A stretch of DNA of 64,000 bases from Penicillus capitatus (lineage: Eukaryota > Chlorophyta), in the NCBI GenBank assembly GCA_965649825.1, contig OZ287697.1:434001-498000 (forward strand), in the 5' to 3' direction. Below the pieces are notes generated by a model that had not been told where the DNA came from, did not search any database, and saw nothing but the letters and a program-made list of their open reading frames with translations. Below, piece by piece: positions 54,651 to 64,000 of this stretch (its first letter is position 1; each line of letters begins with the position of its first letter). Made by a program: the position numbers and the translations under genes.

Positions 54651-55544
54651 ATGACGCTCCGTGCGCATCTGGCGATTCATTTACAAACGGGTCCTCATTT
54701 GCGGGGCCACACGTTGTCAAAAGACACACGACGAATGGCGGACTACTATGCGGTCCTCGGTATCCGCCGCGGCGCGACGCAGAACGAGATCAAGCAGGCA
54801 TATCGACGACAGGCTCTCTTGCATCATCCAGATATGTATGGTACTGCGTCTTGAAGCTGCTGAGAAGCTGTGACTGGGTAGGCATGCTCAGTCCACAGGG
54901 GCGACACGGGAAAGAGCTGCAGCAAAGTTTCGAGTAAGATTCACCAATGCTGCGTTGAGAATGGTTGGAGATGTGGGATGTGGATAGTAGGAGATAACAG
55001 ACGCGTACAAGACATTGAGTGATGGTGGGATCCTGGCTGTTGTGTGAGAAACCAAGAGGTCACTCTTTAGCGAAACGACGTGCCGTGTATGATCGCTATG
55101 GAAGAACAGCAGCTTCTTCTGCTTCTGCTTCGGCCTCGTCCTCCAATGCCTCCTATCGTTCGTATCAGAGACGGACGGCTCAGTGGACATGGTATGAAGA
55201 TCCATTTGACGAATGGGGACGATTTCGACAGGCCAGAGCGCGCCATCAAAGTGTGATGTTATGTGTGAGGGAGGGGTGAGCGATGTCGGCTGTGTAGATT
55301 TCATGAGATGGCGTGATTTTTCAACGAGATTCGGTCGGTTCTTGGCCGCGCAGACGGTCGTATCATCCGTGATACTGATGTTCCTATTCTCCATGAGTGC
55401 CACTACAGACACCGCATGGCGTTACCATAACAGAGGGGTGGGTTCAATACAACGCCGCCTCTTCGCTGCCTTTCATTTCTGTCTCTGCAGAAACGCTTTG
55501 AAGATGTGATCGATCGAACATACGAGAGGAGAAAACGAGAGTGA
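54651..55544 (+). CDS. Membrane-anchored J-domain (DnaJ/Hsp40) protein
   Basis: Six exons (54651-54840, 54899-54933, 54991-55024, 55071-55250, 55298-55437, 55491-55544) join in phase to 210 residues. A basic amphipathic leader suggests a mitochondrial or plastid presequence. The J-domain begins [20 protein letters not shown], has the essential HPD in LLHHPDMYG, then TDAYKTLSD and RRAVYDRYG. After a Ser-rich linker comes [15 protein letters not shown] and one TM helix ([14 protein letters not shown]). This layout resembles DNAJC30/DNAJC4. It shares a 125-bp divergent spacer with the NAR2-like gene. Confidence 0.8.
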
Positions 55545-55622
55545 CCGAAAAGGCGAGCGATATCGCCTCCATGAGACTGACTCTGTAACACAGATGATGT
55601 CGATTTGAGCGTGCGTGTTTCG

Positions 55623-57103
55623 ATGTCGAGGGTCATGTCGCTATGCGTTGGACGGACAGCGCATGCAACTGGATCGATCGCTCTACTGCCGGGGAGAAGC
55701 TGCAGATGGTCGGGGAGGCATTTGGGCCCGGCGGTCGTTCGTAGTGGACCGACCGAATATGTCTCTGGCCCCCTCGGTAACAGCGACTTGTTGCGTCGCC
55801 TCGCGGCGGAGCAAAAAGCCAAGGAAGATGCAGAACGTGGAGAGAAACGACGTAAGGGAACGGCCACGTCTGTCGTTTCTACCGAGGTGGTGGCGAAAGC
55901 AGGTTCTCCGGATCCGACCTTCGACGTCGTGACGTACATCGATGAGGAGGAGGACGATGACGAGGACGACGGGGCGGAATTGCTGTCGGAGTTGTCGGAT
56001 GAAGGTTGGCAGGCGGACATCATAGACGACGATACTGTCGTTCGTGTATCCCTTCACAGAGGCCATCGCGGAATGCGCCTGTACGAATCGGTGGTTTTTA
56101 GGAGGGGAGCACTCTTTTCGATCTGCGATCGGATCCCATGTTCAGCTCACTGTCTACGAAATCGATCGAGATTTTGGAGAAGCATTTGGAAAACGACAGG
56201 AAACAGAAGAAAAGAGATATGGTATGCGGGACACTCTTTTTCGGTAGTTTATTTTCGGCCGGTGTAGGATGAGAGCTCATTGACGACGAAAACGAAAGCC
56301 GCTCCGCATCGGAAGCTCAGAATTATTGGAGGAGAATTCGGAGGTGTGCTTTTCTCTAAAGTACAGCAGAAGTGTGATATGTGTTAGGCCGTCGGCTGCT
56401 TTCACCACAGGGTCGCTTCGTCCGACCCATGATGGAACGCGTCCGAGCAGCCATCTTTAACATGCTCTTTAGCCACACCCCAGGATCCGGATTCTTTCGT
56501 GCCAATGCAAGATGGCTCGATCTCTATGCGGGAACCGTCAGAATCTCACTCATCCTTCCAGAAATGCAATGACAAGTGTGACTGCAGGGTGCTGTGGGAT
56601 TGGAGGCACTGAGCCGAGGATGCGAAGACGTGCATTTTGTCGAGATTGACCCGTGGGTCGTCTCTGCTGTGCTGAAGAAAAACATCGAGGAATGTGGGTG
56701 TTCAGAGAGGAGTACCGTTCGGACTATGGTCTGCTTTTTGTATGGTCATTGCTCGATGAGGTGACGGATGTGACTGCTTAGAAAGTGGAACAGTACCTGG
56801 ATCGCCTCGTTCAGTTGCCTCAGTACCGTACTGGACCGTTTGACTTCATCAGCGTTTGTCCGCCATATCAACAGGTGTCCTACCCGGATCTGCAGCAGCA
56901 GATAGAGAACGCCGGAATCGTGGATGAGCATTCGGTGATCTTTATGGAGTATCCTCGACAGGTGAATGCCTCTTCGGTTCTACTTTGGTGATCCCACTAA
57001 TGTTTAGCTGTCACATCAAATCCGAGACTCTATTGGTGGTCTGAAGAAGATCAAAGATCGAAAATATGGAAGAACATATCTCGCTGTCTATGCAAGCGAG
57101 TAG
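55623..57103 (+). CDS. RsmD-type rRNA (guanine-N2)-methyltransferase, organelle-targeted
   Basis: Exons up to 56036, then 56102-56221, 56268-56343, 56388-56536, 56588-56728, 56782-56961 and 57008-57103, all in phase; about 391 residues from ATG 55623. A roughly 180-residue N-terminal extension (basic leader, then an acidic EEEDDDEDD stretch) precedes the enzyme: RIIGGEFGGRRL, VRPMMERVRAAIFNML, SAM-binding DLYAGTGAVGLEALSRG and FVEIDPWVV. The catalytic PPY motif reads SVCPPYQQ, with Cys where most homologues have Asp or Asn. RsmD makes m2G966 in 16S rRNA; here the plastid is the likely site. Confidence 0.88.
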
Positions 57104-57419
57104 TCATGTCGCTCAAAGGGCGAAGCACGCGAGGTCACGCTATACACGAGCAGCACGACAAGATTCGACGTACGGGGAAGGAAATCAGGACGTCTGTTTA
57201 GCGAACAGCGGAAATCTTTACCCTCTGCTGTAAGAGATCGATCGTTCATGACAACACGAACCGTCGACATGCGTTCCCTTGCACAATGGACGGTGGTGTA
57301 GATGATCCCTCTTTGCATTCCGCCATCTGAGATACATACCAGTGGCGGCGTTGATTATGTCAGACAGAGTGGCATCAGATGAGGCAATGTGCAGCAATGT
57401 ATGTTCACGGAGGCGACGA

Positions 57420-58747
57420 ATCACAGCGCCAGAAATCGCTGCCGAGCGTTCAGATGAAAAGACTGTTTGCCACGCAGCGACACATTTGCCGTGTCGTAAA
57501 AGGCCGGACCCGGGACGAGACCTGCCGTCGGTTTCCAATTCCATCGCCCACAGGTACTCTTGAAGCACGAACTCGCCGCAACGGCATCACTCCCAACACG
57601 CATCGCCTGCATGTCGTAGCTCCCTGGTCCCGGGACACCAGCACAAGACGGCCGTTTTCTAGAACGATCGGAATATGGACCAGCGCTAGCGGTTGTCTAG
57701 TAGATACTTCGTCTGATCTGACGTGCGTGCAAACATGCTGGATGGATTCTCCGTTGCCGTTTCCGCGTGGCGAGAATCGTCCGTGAAGTAGCTTCCTGGG
57801 CCCAGACCTTCCTTCTGCTGCCGATCGCGCTCGGTCTTTGTTCGCAAGAGGACGTCGATCTGTGTACAGCCCCTTTGGACACCAATTTCGGCCTACGCCT
57901 TTTGCCACACTTGATTCTCTCTTCTTTCGGGATCGCGTTTTGAATAGCGACAGAACTGACAGTCCTTTGCTTCATCCACCGGCCAAAGAAATCCCTAAGA
58001 AACGCAGCTATGCTAAGGACGCTCGTCGAAACGGACATCGGCGCTACGGTATTGTATGCATTTGGCGCCGGTGTGCTGTCTTTCGGTGTCTTCTGCCGCG
58101 GTGCCATACCGCCGAAAGGAGCCACGGCTGGCTTCTTGCAGCGCCAATGGACATCGCGTCCTCGACACGTCCTTAAGACCCGACCTCCATTCAGACACGA
58201 CGCCGGAAATGCTACTCACGCACTTCTGTGTGCAGTAAGATCCAGGACCAAGACCTCCACCATCCGGCGCATCCCGACGTCGAGGCGGACGGCGCATGAT
58301 CGGCGCGCTACCTCGTGTCGACATCGAGGGATCATAGGATCCTGCGCGAACAAGGAATTCAACGTCACGGGCGTTGCCTCTTGCGCCGCCACCCGGTCCC
58401 AAGAATTGCCGTGCGTGGCACTTGGCGAATCGTTCGTTCTGTGACGCGATCGGGCCGTAGCCGCGAGAAGACAGACCATCGTATCTCCAGTTCATCCCTT
58501 CCTTGCCTGCATGGTAGGCGCCAGGACCCGGTGACGCTTCGGATTTCTCAACAAACCGCGGAACGCGCCCGCCAAAAGCATCCTTCTCCCTGCGACATGA
58601 CGTGGACGACGGAACGGCGCGATGCGAAGCGGACAATGGTTTTGGATTGAGCAATGTGCGGAACTCTGCCGGAATGGAGCCGACGTTGGCGAATGCGCTC
58701 TTCTCCTTCGGTATGCCCCGATAGATTCTTCTGCTCTGACGCGTCAT
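57420..58747 (-). CDS. SHIPPO/PGP-repeat (STPG/ODF3-like) flagellar protein
   Basis: The minus strand carries repeated PGP(G/A)xY units across several exons: SPGPGAYH (58500), GLGPGSYCTQ (58230), PAPNAYNTVAPMSV (58040), LGPGSYF (57810), VPGPGSYDMQAMR (57610) and GLVPGPAFYDTANVSLRGK (57510). Sperm-tail PG-rich repeat proteins associate with ciliary or flagellar microtubules. The start MTRQSRRIYRGI at about 58747 is likely; the 3' end is uncertain and may extend to about 57220. This supports a flagellated stage. Confidence 0.75.
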
Positions 58748-58987
58748 GGCGTCACGGCCGATGCGCTCAGACGTCGCTGTCATGCCACGCCCTCGCTGTC
58801 AATCCCAGGGAGTGTAACCCAATGCGTCCCAGCCACGTCGGCTACCATCATTGTGTCATCTTTTTTCCGCGTTGGCTACCTTCGGCAACCGCGTTTTATA
58901 TTTCACGTAAAACGATTGCCAGAGGGCAGCGTCGTCCGGTGAAATCTTCACATTTACGTTTTGCACTGTTCACCAGCGTCCTGAGAA

Positions 58988-60416
58988 ATGAACCACCGAA
59001 ACTCCTTCACAAGGCACCATGAAACCCTCGACATCCCGGTGTATCAAAACACCACACGCTATGAAATGGTAAGGACGGACGGTGTTCAGGATTCCTGCCC
59101 AAATGGCGTTGCCTCGCGACGTCACAGTACGCGCATTAGACTTCGCGTTCTTTTCCTTCGCGCGGTGTCTTTTCGCGTCGCCCTCGCCGGCACGCGGCGT
59201 CGACGTGACGTTACGTGCTGTCTGGCTGCAGATAGAGAAGACGAGCGACGAAGGGAGCGAGGTGTCTGTCTGGAAAGCCTACGACAACGTCCTGAAAGAA
59301 CACGTGGCCGTGAAAAGAGTCTCTCGAGGATCTCACGTATCGCCCTTCTCAAGTACTGCGACGACGTGATGCAAAGGGTGACTGACCTCTTAGGTGAATG
59401 AATACATCGAGAGACAAGCCTTCAACCAAAAGACGCTGCTGCATCCGCACATCACACGAATGCTCGAAGTTGGACCATACATTGGCGGCGGGTTCTCGAT
59501 CTGATGCATCATGTGGCAGGTGGTTTTGAATGATGAGACGTTGGATATCGTCTTGGATTTTGCACCGGGCCGAAATCTGGCATACTATGTGGATGAATTT
59601 GGCGCATTGTCCGAGCGCCACGCGCGTCATTTCTTTCAGCAGATCGTTATCGCCGTCGATTTCTGCCACAAACGCGAGACATGTGTGCGGGGCATTCGCC
59701 TGGACAACCTCGCACTGAATGCGGAACTCGACATCGTCAAACTCATACACTTCGACCTGAGCAAAGTCATTGCTGTCTTGTGTGCTGAATGCGCTGAATG
59801 TGTCTTCCTGGCAGAATCTAACGGAGCAGTCAAAGCCGCACACGCGTTTGCTGGGTCATGTCGACTACGCCGCACCTGAATTGCTGGTTACCGATGGCGT
59901 CGTGCCCTATGATGGCTTTGCCATTGACGTCTGGGCCATTGGCGTTTGCCTCTTCGCTTTGCTCTATGGCTACAAGCCCTTCACGGGTATGGACGATACG
60001 GATCTGACACGCGTCGACAACACGTGTGATCGCATCATAGCCGGAAATCTCAAGATTCCGGACCACCAGTACGACCAATCTTTCAATGACGTTAAGATCT
60101 CGGAAGACTGTCTCGACATCTTACACCGTTTGCTGGAATACGATCCCCAAAAACGCATCACCATTGCAGGTACACCGCCGCCAATTGCGATGTCTATTCG
60201 ATCGCGGCAGCAAACGTGTCTCTAGAGATTATGCGGCACCCATGGTTCCTTGAAAGACTACCCAAAGGCGCCCTGGAGCTAAACGCCGCTGTCGATCCCA
60301 TCGACGACAAACTGTATGAAGCCAGCAGAGGGGTTCAGAAGAAATCCCGTATTAAGCAACTGCTGGCTTATGGAGCGCAACCCATCATGAAATCATTTAA
60401 GCATCACGCAGGTTAA
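58988..60416 (+). CDS. CAMK/SnRK-like pseudokinase
   Basis: The kinase fold is clear: HVAVKR (beta-3 Lys present), an alpha-C-like EYIERQAF, LLHPHITRML, FQQIVIAVDFCHK, activation-segment end HVDYAAPELL, DVWAIGVCLFALLYGYKPF, LLEYDPQKRITI and MRHPWFLERL. The glycine loop reads DEGSEVSVWKA, lacking GxGxxG. The catalytic loop HRDxKxxN reads VRGIRLDN, losing the catalytic Asp. The Mg-binding DFG reads HFD. All three damaged positions suggest no normal phosphotransfer. About seven exons with roughly 50-nt introns; the protein continues about 65 residues past the kinase fold. A scaffold or allosteric role is inferred. Confidence 0.82.
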
Positions 60417-60960
60417 GCAGTTCTATTCTGTATCTGTATTCTAGTTCAGCGTACGCTGTGCTCTTTCTCAATCTTTCTGTCAGTGTTTGCGGGAGCTCTC
60501 CATCCGGTGAGCGCGAACGAATGATTTGCCTTATGCACTAGCTTTGTCCTTTGCCCACTCATATCTACTGTGTTGTTGGTTACTATCGAATGGGAGGCGA
60601 TTGCCTACGATTCTGAACCTTCATTACACGATGATATGGTTTCATCTATCCACGCAACCCATTCAATAACGCAAATAGTACGGCACCAAAACTGTTGGCC
60701 CGGTATGGACGGAAAGATGTTAACGGGTGATGGCCTTTGGCGAAAGACGATCGCCAGATGCGACGCTGCGCGCAGTCTACGCGTTGGAGGAAAACAGATC
60801 GCGAGGCGTCGTCCGTCTCGAGCGGTCAATAGAGCAGTGCGAACGATAGGTGCTCTGAAGACGTCACGCAACACACGGCTTCGGCGTTGTGCTTCTCGCG
60901 TCTGACAATGCCGATGAGAAATGGAGATATGACAGACGTCTCCTGCGTTGACAGGCGGCA
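60417..60960. other. Intergenic, nothing identified
   Basis: A minus frame (60961-60605) and a plus frame (60570-60905) overlap without a domain. Probably UTRs and promoter of the following gene. Confidence 0.4.
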
Positions 60961-62399
60961 ATGGATGCGTCGTCGGAGAGATCTATCCCGCCAGTCGCAT
61001 TGACAGAAGAGCGCAAGAGGATCGTTATCTATTTCAGTACTCTCTGGCCCAACGCTGTTCTGCGCCATTCGGTACAGGGAGGGGACTGGGAAAACGCTGC
61101 CTTCGAGCAGGTACGTCGTCTGTAGTGAGGCAGGGCGAAACATCTATTCCTTACAGCTGTCCGATAGTCGCTGGCATGTGTTGACGATGGATCTCGATGA
61201 TAACGACGGTGATCGAAGGCAGAGTAGCCCACTCTTAGAATTTGCCATCACCGATCAAAACGGATCGTGGGCGAAATCGATCGACGGTTTCTGTTACGCT
61301 TCGGAATTCGAGATGAACATTCGCGCTCTGTTCTAGGGGAAAACTACGTCATCGATTCTTTTGGTCAGTATTCGATCGAAGACGGCGCAATCGAATCGAT
61401 CGATTCGAAGCCATTGATGGTGGTCAGTGATTTGGATGGTACCATGGTGGGCGACGACGTTGCGACGTCGGCATTTCGGCATTTCTGGCAGAGGCACCGT
61501 GCCGTGACGCATTCTACTCTTGTTTACAACACTGGCAGGTGATTGTTTCTATCTGTACTGGATGTCGTCTATCTATCTCTGTCTAGGAGCTTAGAATCGT
61601 TTGTGAAATTGCTCAGTGACAAGTCGCATTGCCTCGAAGTGCCAGATGTGCTGATCAGCGCCGTCGGAACGAAGATCTATTCGCATCAGGCAGGAGAATG
61701 GTCAGAAGATCCGGATTGGGTGGAGCAATTAGAAGAAGGATGGCAACTGAAGACTGTACAAGATGCCACACAGCACGCACTGGACTCCGTCGGATCTGAC
61801 AACATGCACTTCAGGTGCGATGCCGTCACTTCGTTTCTTAACGAAAATAGGCGTAATTTTACGTCGCAGGCCAGCAGAGGAGCAGAATGAGCACAAAGTG
61901 ACGTGTGGGATCAAGAAGACATCGCTGGACAGTGCCGTGCAATGCATTCAAGAGGATTTGGATGCGTCCAATGTTCGAGCAAATATCATCTCCAGTGGCA
62001 TCGGGGAATGGAGGTGTGCACACACGGATGCTTTCTTTCGACCTCTCTGATGCGTTTGTTATGATAGGTTCCTGGATATCGTTTCCAAGAACGCTGGCAA
62101 GCTCGAAGCCCTGGAACATATCCGAAGGAAGTACAACTTCGAACATGGACAGACGGTGGCATGTGGAGACTCTGGAAACGACATTCTGATGCTCTCAGGT
62201 CGTATAAGAGGACTAGTTGTACACCTAATCCTTCGTTTCTTTAGGGCAGAATCTGGCCATCGTCGTTGGCAACGCCCAGCCTGATTTGCTGGAGTGGGTA
62301 AAAGCGGAAGAGCAAGATGCCGGCGAACGGCTGTATCTCACTAAGCAGCACGAAGCCTACGGAATTCTGGAAGGATTGAAGAGATTTGGATTCTATTGA
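60961..62399 (+). CDS. Starch-binding-domain fused to sucrose-6-phosphate phosphatase-like HAD enzyme
   Basis: The first exons (60961-61110, 61157-61286, 61337 on) encode a carbohydrate-binding module of the CBM25/53 type: RIVIYFSTLWPNAVLRH, WHVLTMDLDD, LEFAITDQNGSWA, GENYVID. The S6PP-type HAD domain follows: LMVVSDLDGTMVGDD (nucleophile motif I), VYNTGRSLESF (motif II region), ISAVGTKIYS, HKVTCGIK and VACGDSGNDILML (motif III). It ends GLKRFGFY without the plant S6PP C-terminal domain. Expected reaction: sucrose-6-phosphate to sucrose. The binding module suggests attachment to starch or a related glucan. No transit peptide is obvious, so a cytosolic glucan is likely. Confidence 0.85.
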
Positions 62400-62428
62400 G
62401 AGAATTGAAGCAAAAGCGTTTGCGTGAT

Positions 62429-62912
62429 TCAGAATGTCACTCCGAAGACAGTGCAGAGGCAGTACATGGTTTTGTTTTCCCAACGAACTGTCTGGCTACC
62501 GTCTGTCGAATTATCCCAGTAGCAAGACATTCCAGTGTGCAGGCCTGCCCCTGTCAAACAATCTCGATCTATCTCGATGTTGGCGTTTGGCAAGGAATCA
62601 CCCGTTTTCTGCATAATGGCGCAGTTGACGACATATTTGAACGCTTGCTGTGAATCGGCTAACTCTTTCACGATCTGATCGAGGCATTGTGCTGTCCATT
62701 TCTTAGCCTGAATAGATAGAAAGATGCATCAGGCGAGAGAAATCCAGCGAGCGAGATACGTACGTGCTGGGGATCGTACTCCTTCGACGCGAGTACCCCG
62801 TCGACAGCAGACGTGACCACCTCGCTGATGCGATCCGACATAAAAACGCCCTGAATGTCATATTCTGAAGCGCGATAGGCAAAACAATGAGAGATACGGT
62901 CGTATCACCCAT
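62429..62912 (-). CDS. Dynein light chain Tctex-type (DYNLT)
   Basis: MSDRISEVVTSAVDGVL, then after an intron AKKWTAQCLDQIVKELADSQ, FKYVVNCAIMQKTG, and after another short intron (about 48 nt, in frame with its exons) AGLHTGMSCYWDNSTDGSQT and VRWENKTMYCLCTVFGVTF. The whole C-terminal half is diagnostic for Tctex1. The first exon (MGDTT at 62912) is tentative. Tctex1 dimers bind dynein intermediate chains in cytoplasmic or axonemal dynein. Tail-to-tail with the SPP fusion, 29 bp apart. Confidence 0.9.
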
Positions 62913-63197
62913 TCTCGTTGTGTGACCAAATTGTTTATGCGTCCGACGTCTGGCAGTCAACGGGAAGCGTCAGTCACGACGCACTCAATGGTCGTTGACT
63001 CTTTGAGGGAGATCACTCATACTCATGAATGAAATCGAACGTCGTGAGAGGGCTCTGGGACAAGTGACACATACAAGTCCCCCGTCGCCATGCATCGCTC
63101 AGGATGCGAAGTCTCGTCGCGGCATCGCACACTGTTCGACAGGGTCAGGGGCCTCAGTTACGCATCCGATCGTCGGACATAACAAAAATTGCCAACG

Positions 63198-63964
63198 ATG
63201 TCGATGTGTGGCCACGCAACGTTTTCTCTTGGCCTGCGTCATTTCGCCTTTTCCAAGCGTCTGCCAGCGACGAAGGCGAAAGGGGTGACGAGAAGGAGTA
63301 TCCGAGATCGATGCCGTGGGGCTACACGAGAAGGGACAGTGCGACGAGCCGGACGACAGATCGAGAGATTCTCGACAGCGGCAGTGCACGAAGGCCGCCC
63401 TGGCAATGCAGCAGGAAAAGGAAGGCATGCAATCGTCGTGGCCAAGTTCAATTCTCTCGTCACGAAATCGCTCCTCGAAGGGGCACTCGCTGCCTTGAAT
63501 CAACACAGCTTCGATAAAGACGCCGTCGATGTCACTCTCACACAAACCTTCACCGCTTCTGGAAAGGTGTGACTGGTCTATTAGGTTTTTTGGGTGCCGG
63601 GCAGTTTTGAGACACCTCTTGTGGCGAAGACGTTGGGCAAGAGTGGGAAGTACTGTGCCATTATTTGTCTAGGCGCCATCGTAGCAGCCCCTTTCTCACA
63701 CTTGTGTGACCTGGCGTTGTGTAGATTCGTGGTGGGACCTCTCATTACGAAGCAGTCGTCAGTGCAGCTACCAGTGGTGTGCTTCAAGCCTCCATGGATT
63801 CTGGCATCCCTGTCATTTTCGGCGTCCTGACATGCGATACCATGGAACAAGCATTTGACCGAGCTGGTGGCAAAATGGGAAACAAAGGATACGAGGCTGC
63901 AATGACAGCTTTGGAAATGACAGATCTCTTATCGCACGTTCAGACAGGCACACTCGCCTCTTAA
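63198..63964 (+). CDS. 6,7-dimethyl-8-ribityllumazine synthase (riboflavin biosynthesis)
   Basis: Exons 63198-63530, 63585-63680 and 63725-63964 join in phase to about 222 residues. After a leader of about 80 residues ([20 protein letters not shown]), consistent with plastid targeting, come [66 protein letters not shown] with the catalytic-site His, [20 protein letters not shown] and [13 protein letters not shown]. These are all the usual lumazine-synthase blocks. The enzyme joins the pyrimidinedione and the butanone phosphate in the penultimate step of riboflavin synthesis. Confidence 0.95.
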
Positions 63965-64000
63965 ACTCTTGATCATTGCCGACGCTTTTGCGACGACAAA

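Noticed and set aside
1-64000. Prokaryotic operons or CRISPR arrays
   Set aside because: Short GT-AG introns, Pumilio, eIF3d and CPSF30 show eukaryotic nuclear DNA; no spacer-repeat array is visible.

Overview
The window is nuclear DNA of a eukaryote, most likely a unicellular flagellated alga; I cannot name the lineage. Genes are split by many very short GT-AG introns (about 25-75 nt). Several genes point to a plastid or to photosynthetic metabolism: bL27, bacterial-type EF-P, RsmD-type rRNA methyltransferase, lumazine synthase, a NAR2/NRT3-like nitrate-transport partner and a DUF1499 protein. An SHIPPO/PGP-repeat protein and a Tctex1 dynein light chain point to cilia or flagella.

Layout. 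0-30.4 kb is a repeat-rich island. It holds two pseudo-trypsin genes, each divergently paired with a gene for a secreted acidic, Cys-tailed protein of unknown family (456-3484 and 27594-30338), and a third copy of the secreted gene at 20067-21328. A 4.75-kb segment (1855-6635) is directly repeated at 19727-24481, and a 0.96-kb segment (7990-8957) is present inverted at 26897-27862. Between the direct repeats lie a decayed Ty3-like element (about 8.9-12.4 kb, minus strand) and a LINE (minus strand) that is split by a full LTR retrotransposon (13125-17818) with identical 131-bp LTRs and a 4-bp target duplication. A fragment resembling the C-terminal Ubl domains of USP7 lies at 25.9-26.9 kb.

30.4-64 kb is compact and gene-dense: two paralogous triple-CCCH proteins flanking a divergent DUF1499/GDT1 pair, a cyclic-nucleotide-type K+ channel, an unidentified multi-pass membrane protein, a complete eight-repeat Pumilio protein, convergent bL27 and EF-P, a plant-like CPSF30, a 69-residue protein, eIF3d, the NAR2-like protein, a membrane-anchored J-protein, RsmD, a PGP-repeat protein, a pseudokinase, a starch-binding-domain/sucrose-phosphatase fusion, Tctex1 and lumazine synthase.

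The best candidate for an undescribed system is the divergent pair of a catalytically dead trypsin homologue and a signal-peptide-bearing acidic protein ending in RRLL...CxxC...C...C. The pair occurs twice with the same orientation, spacing and exon structure. The two near-identical copies of the secreted gene differ mostly by amino-acid-changing substitutions. Exon boundaries were derived by eye from splice signals and reading phase, and no similarity search was run.
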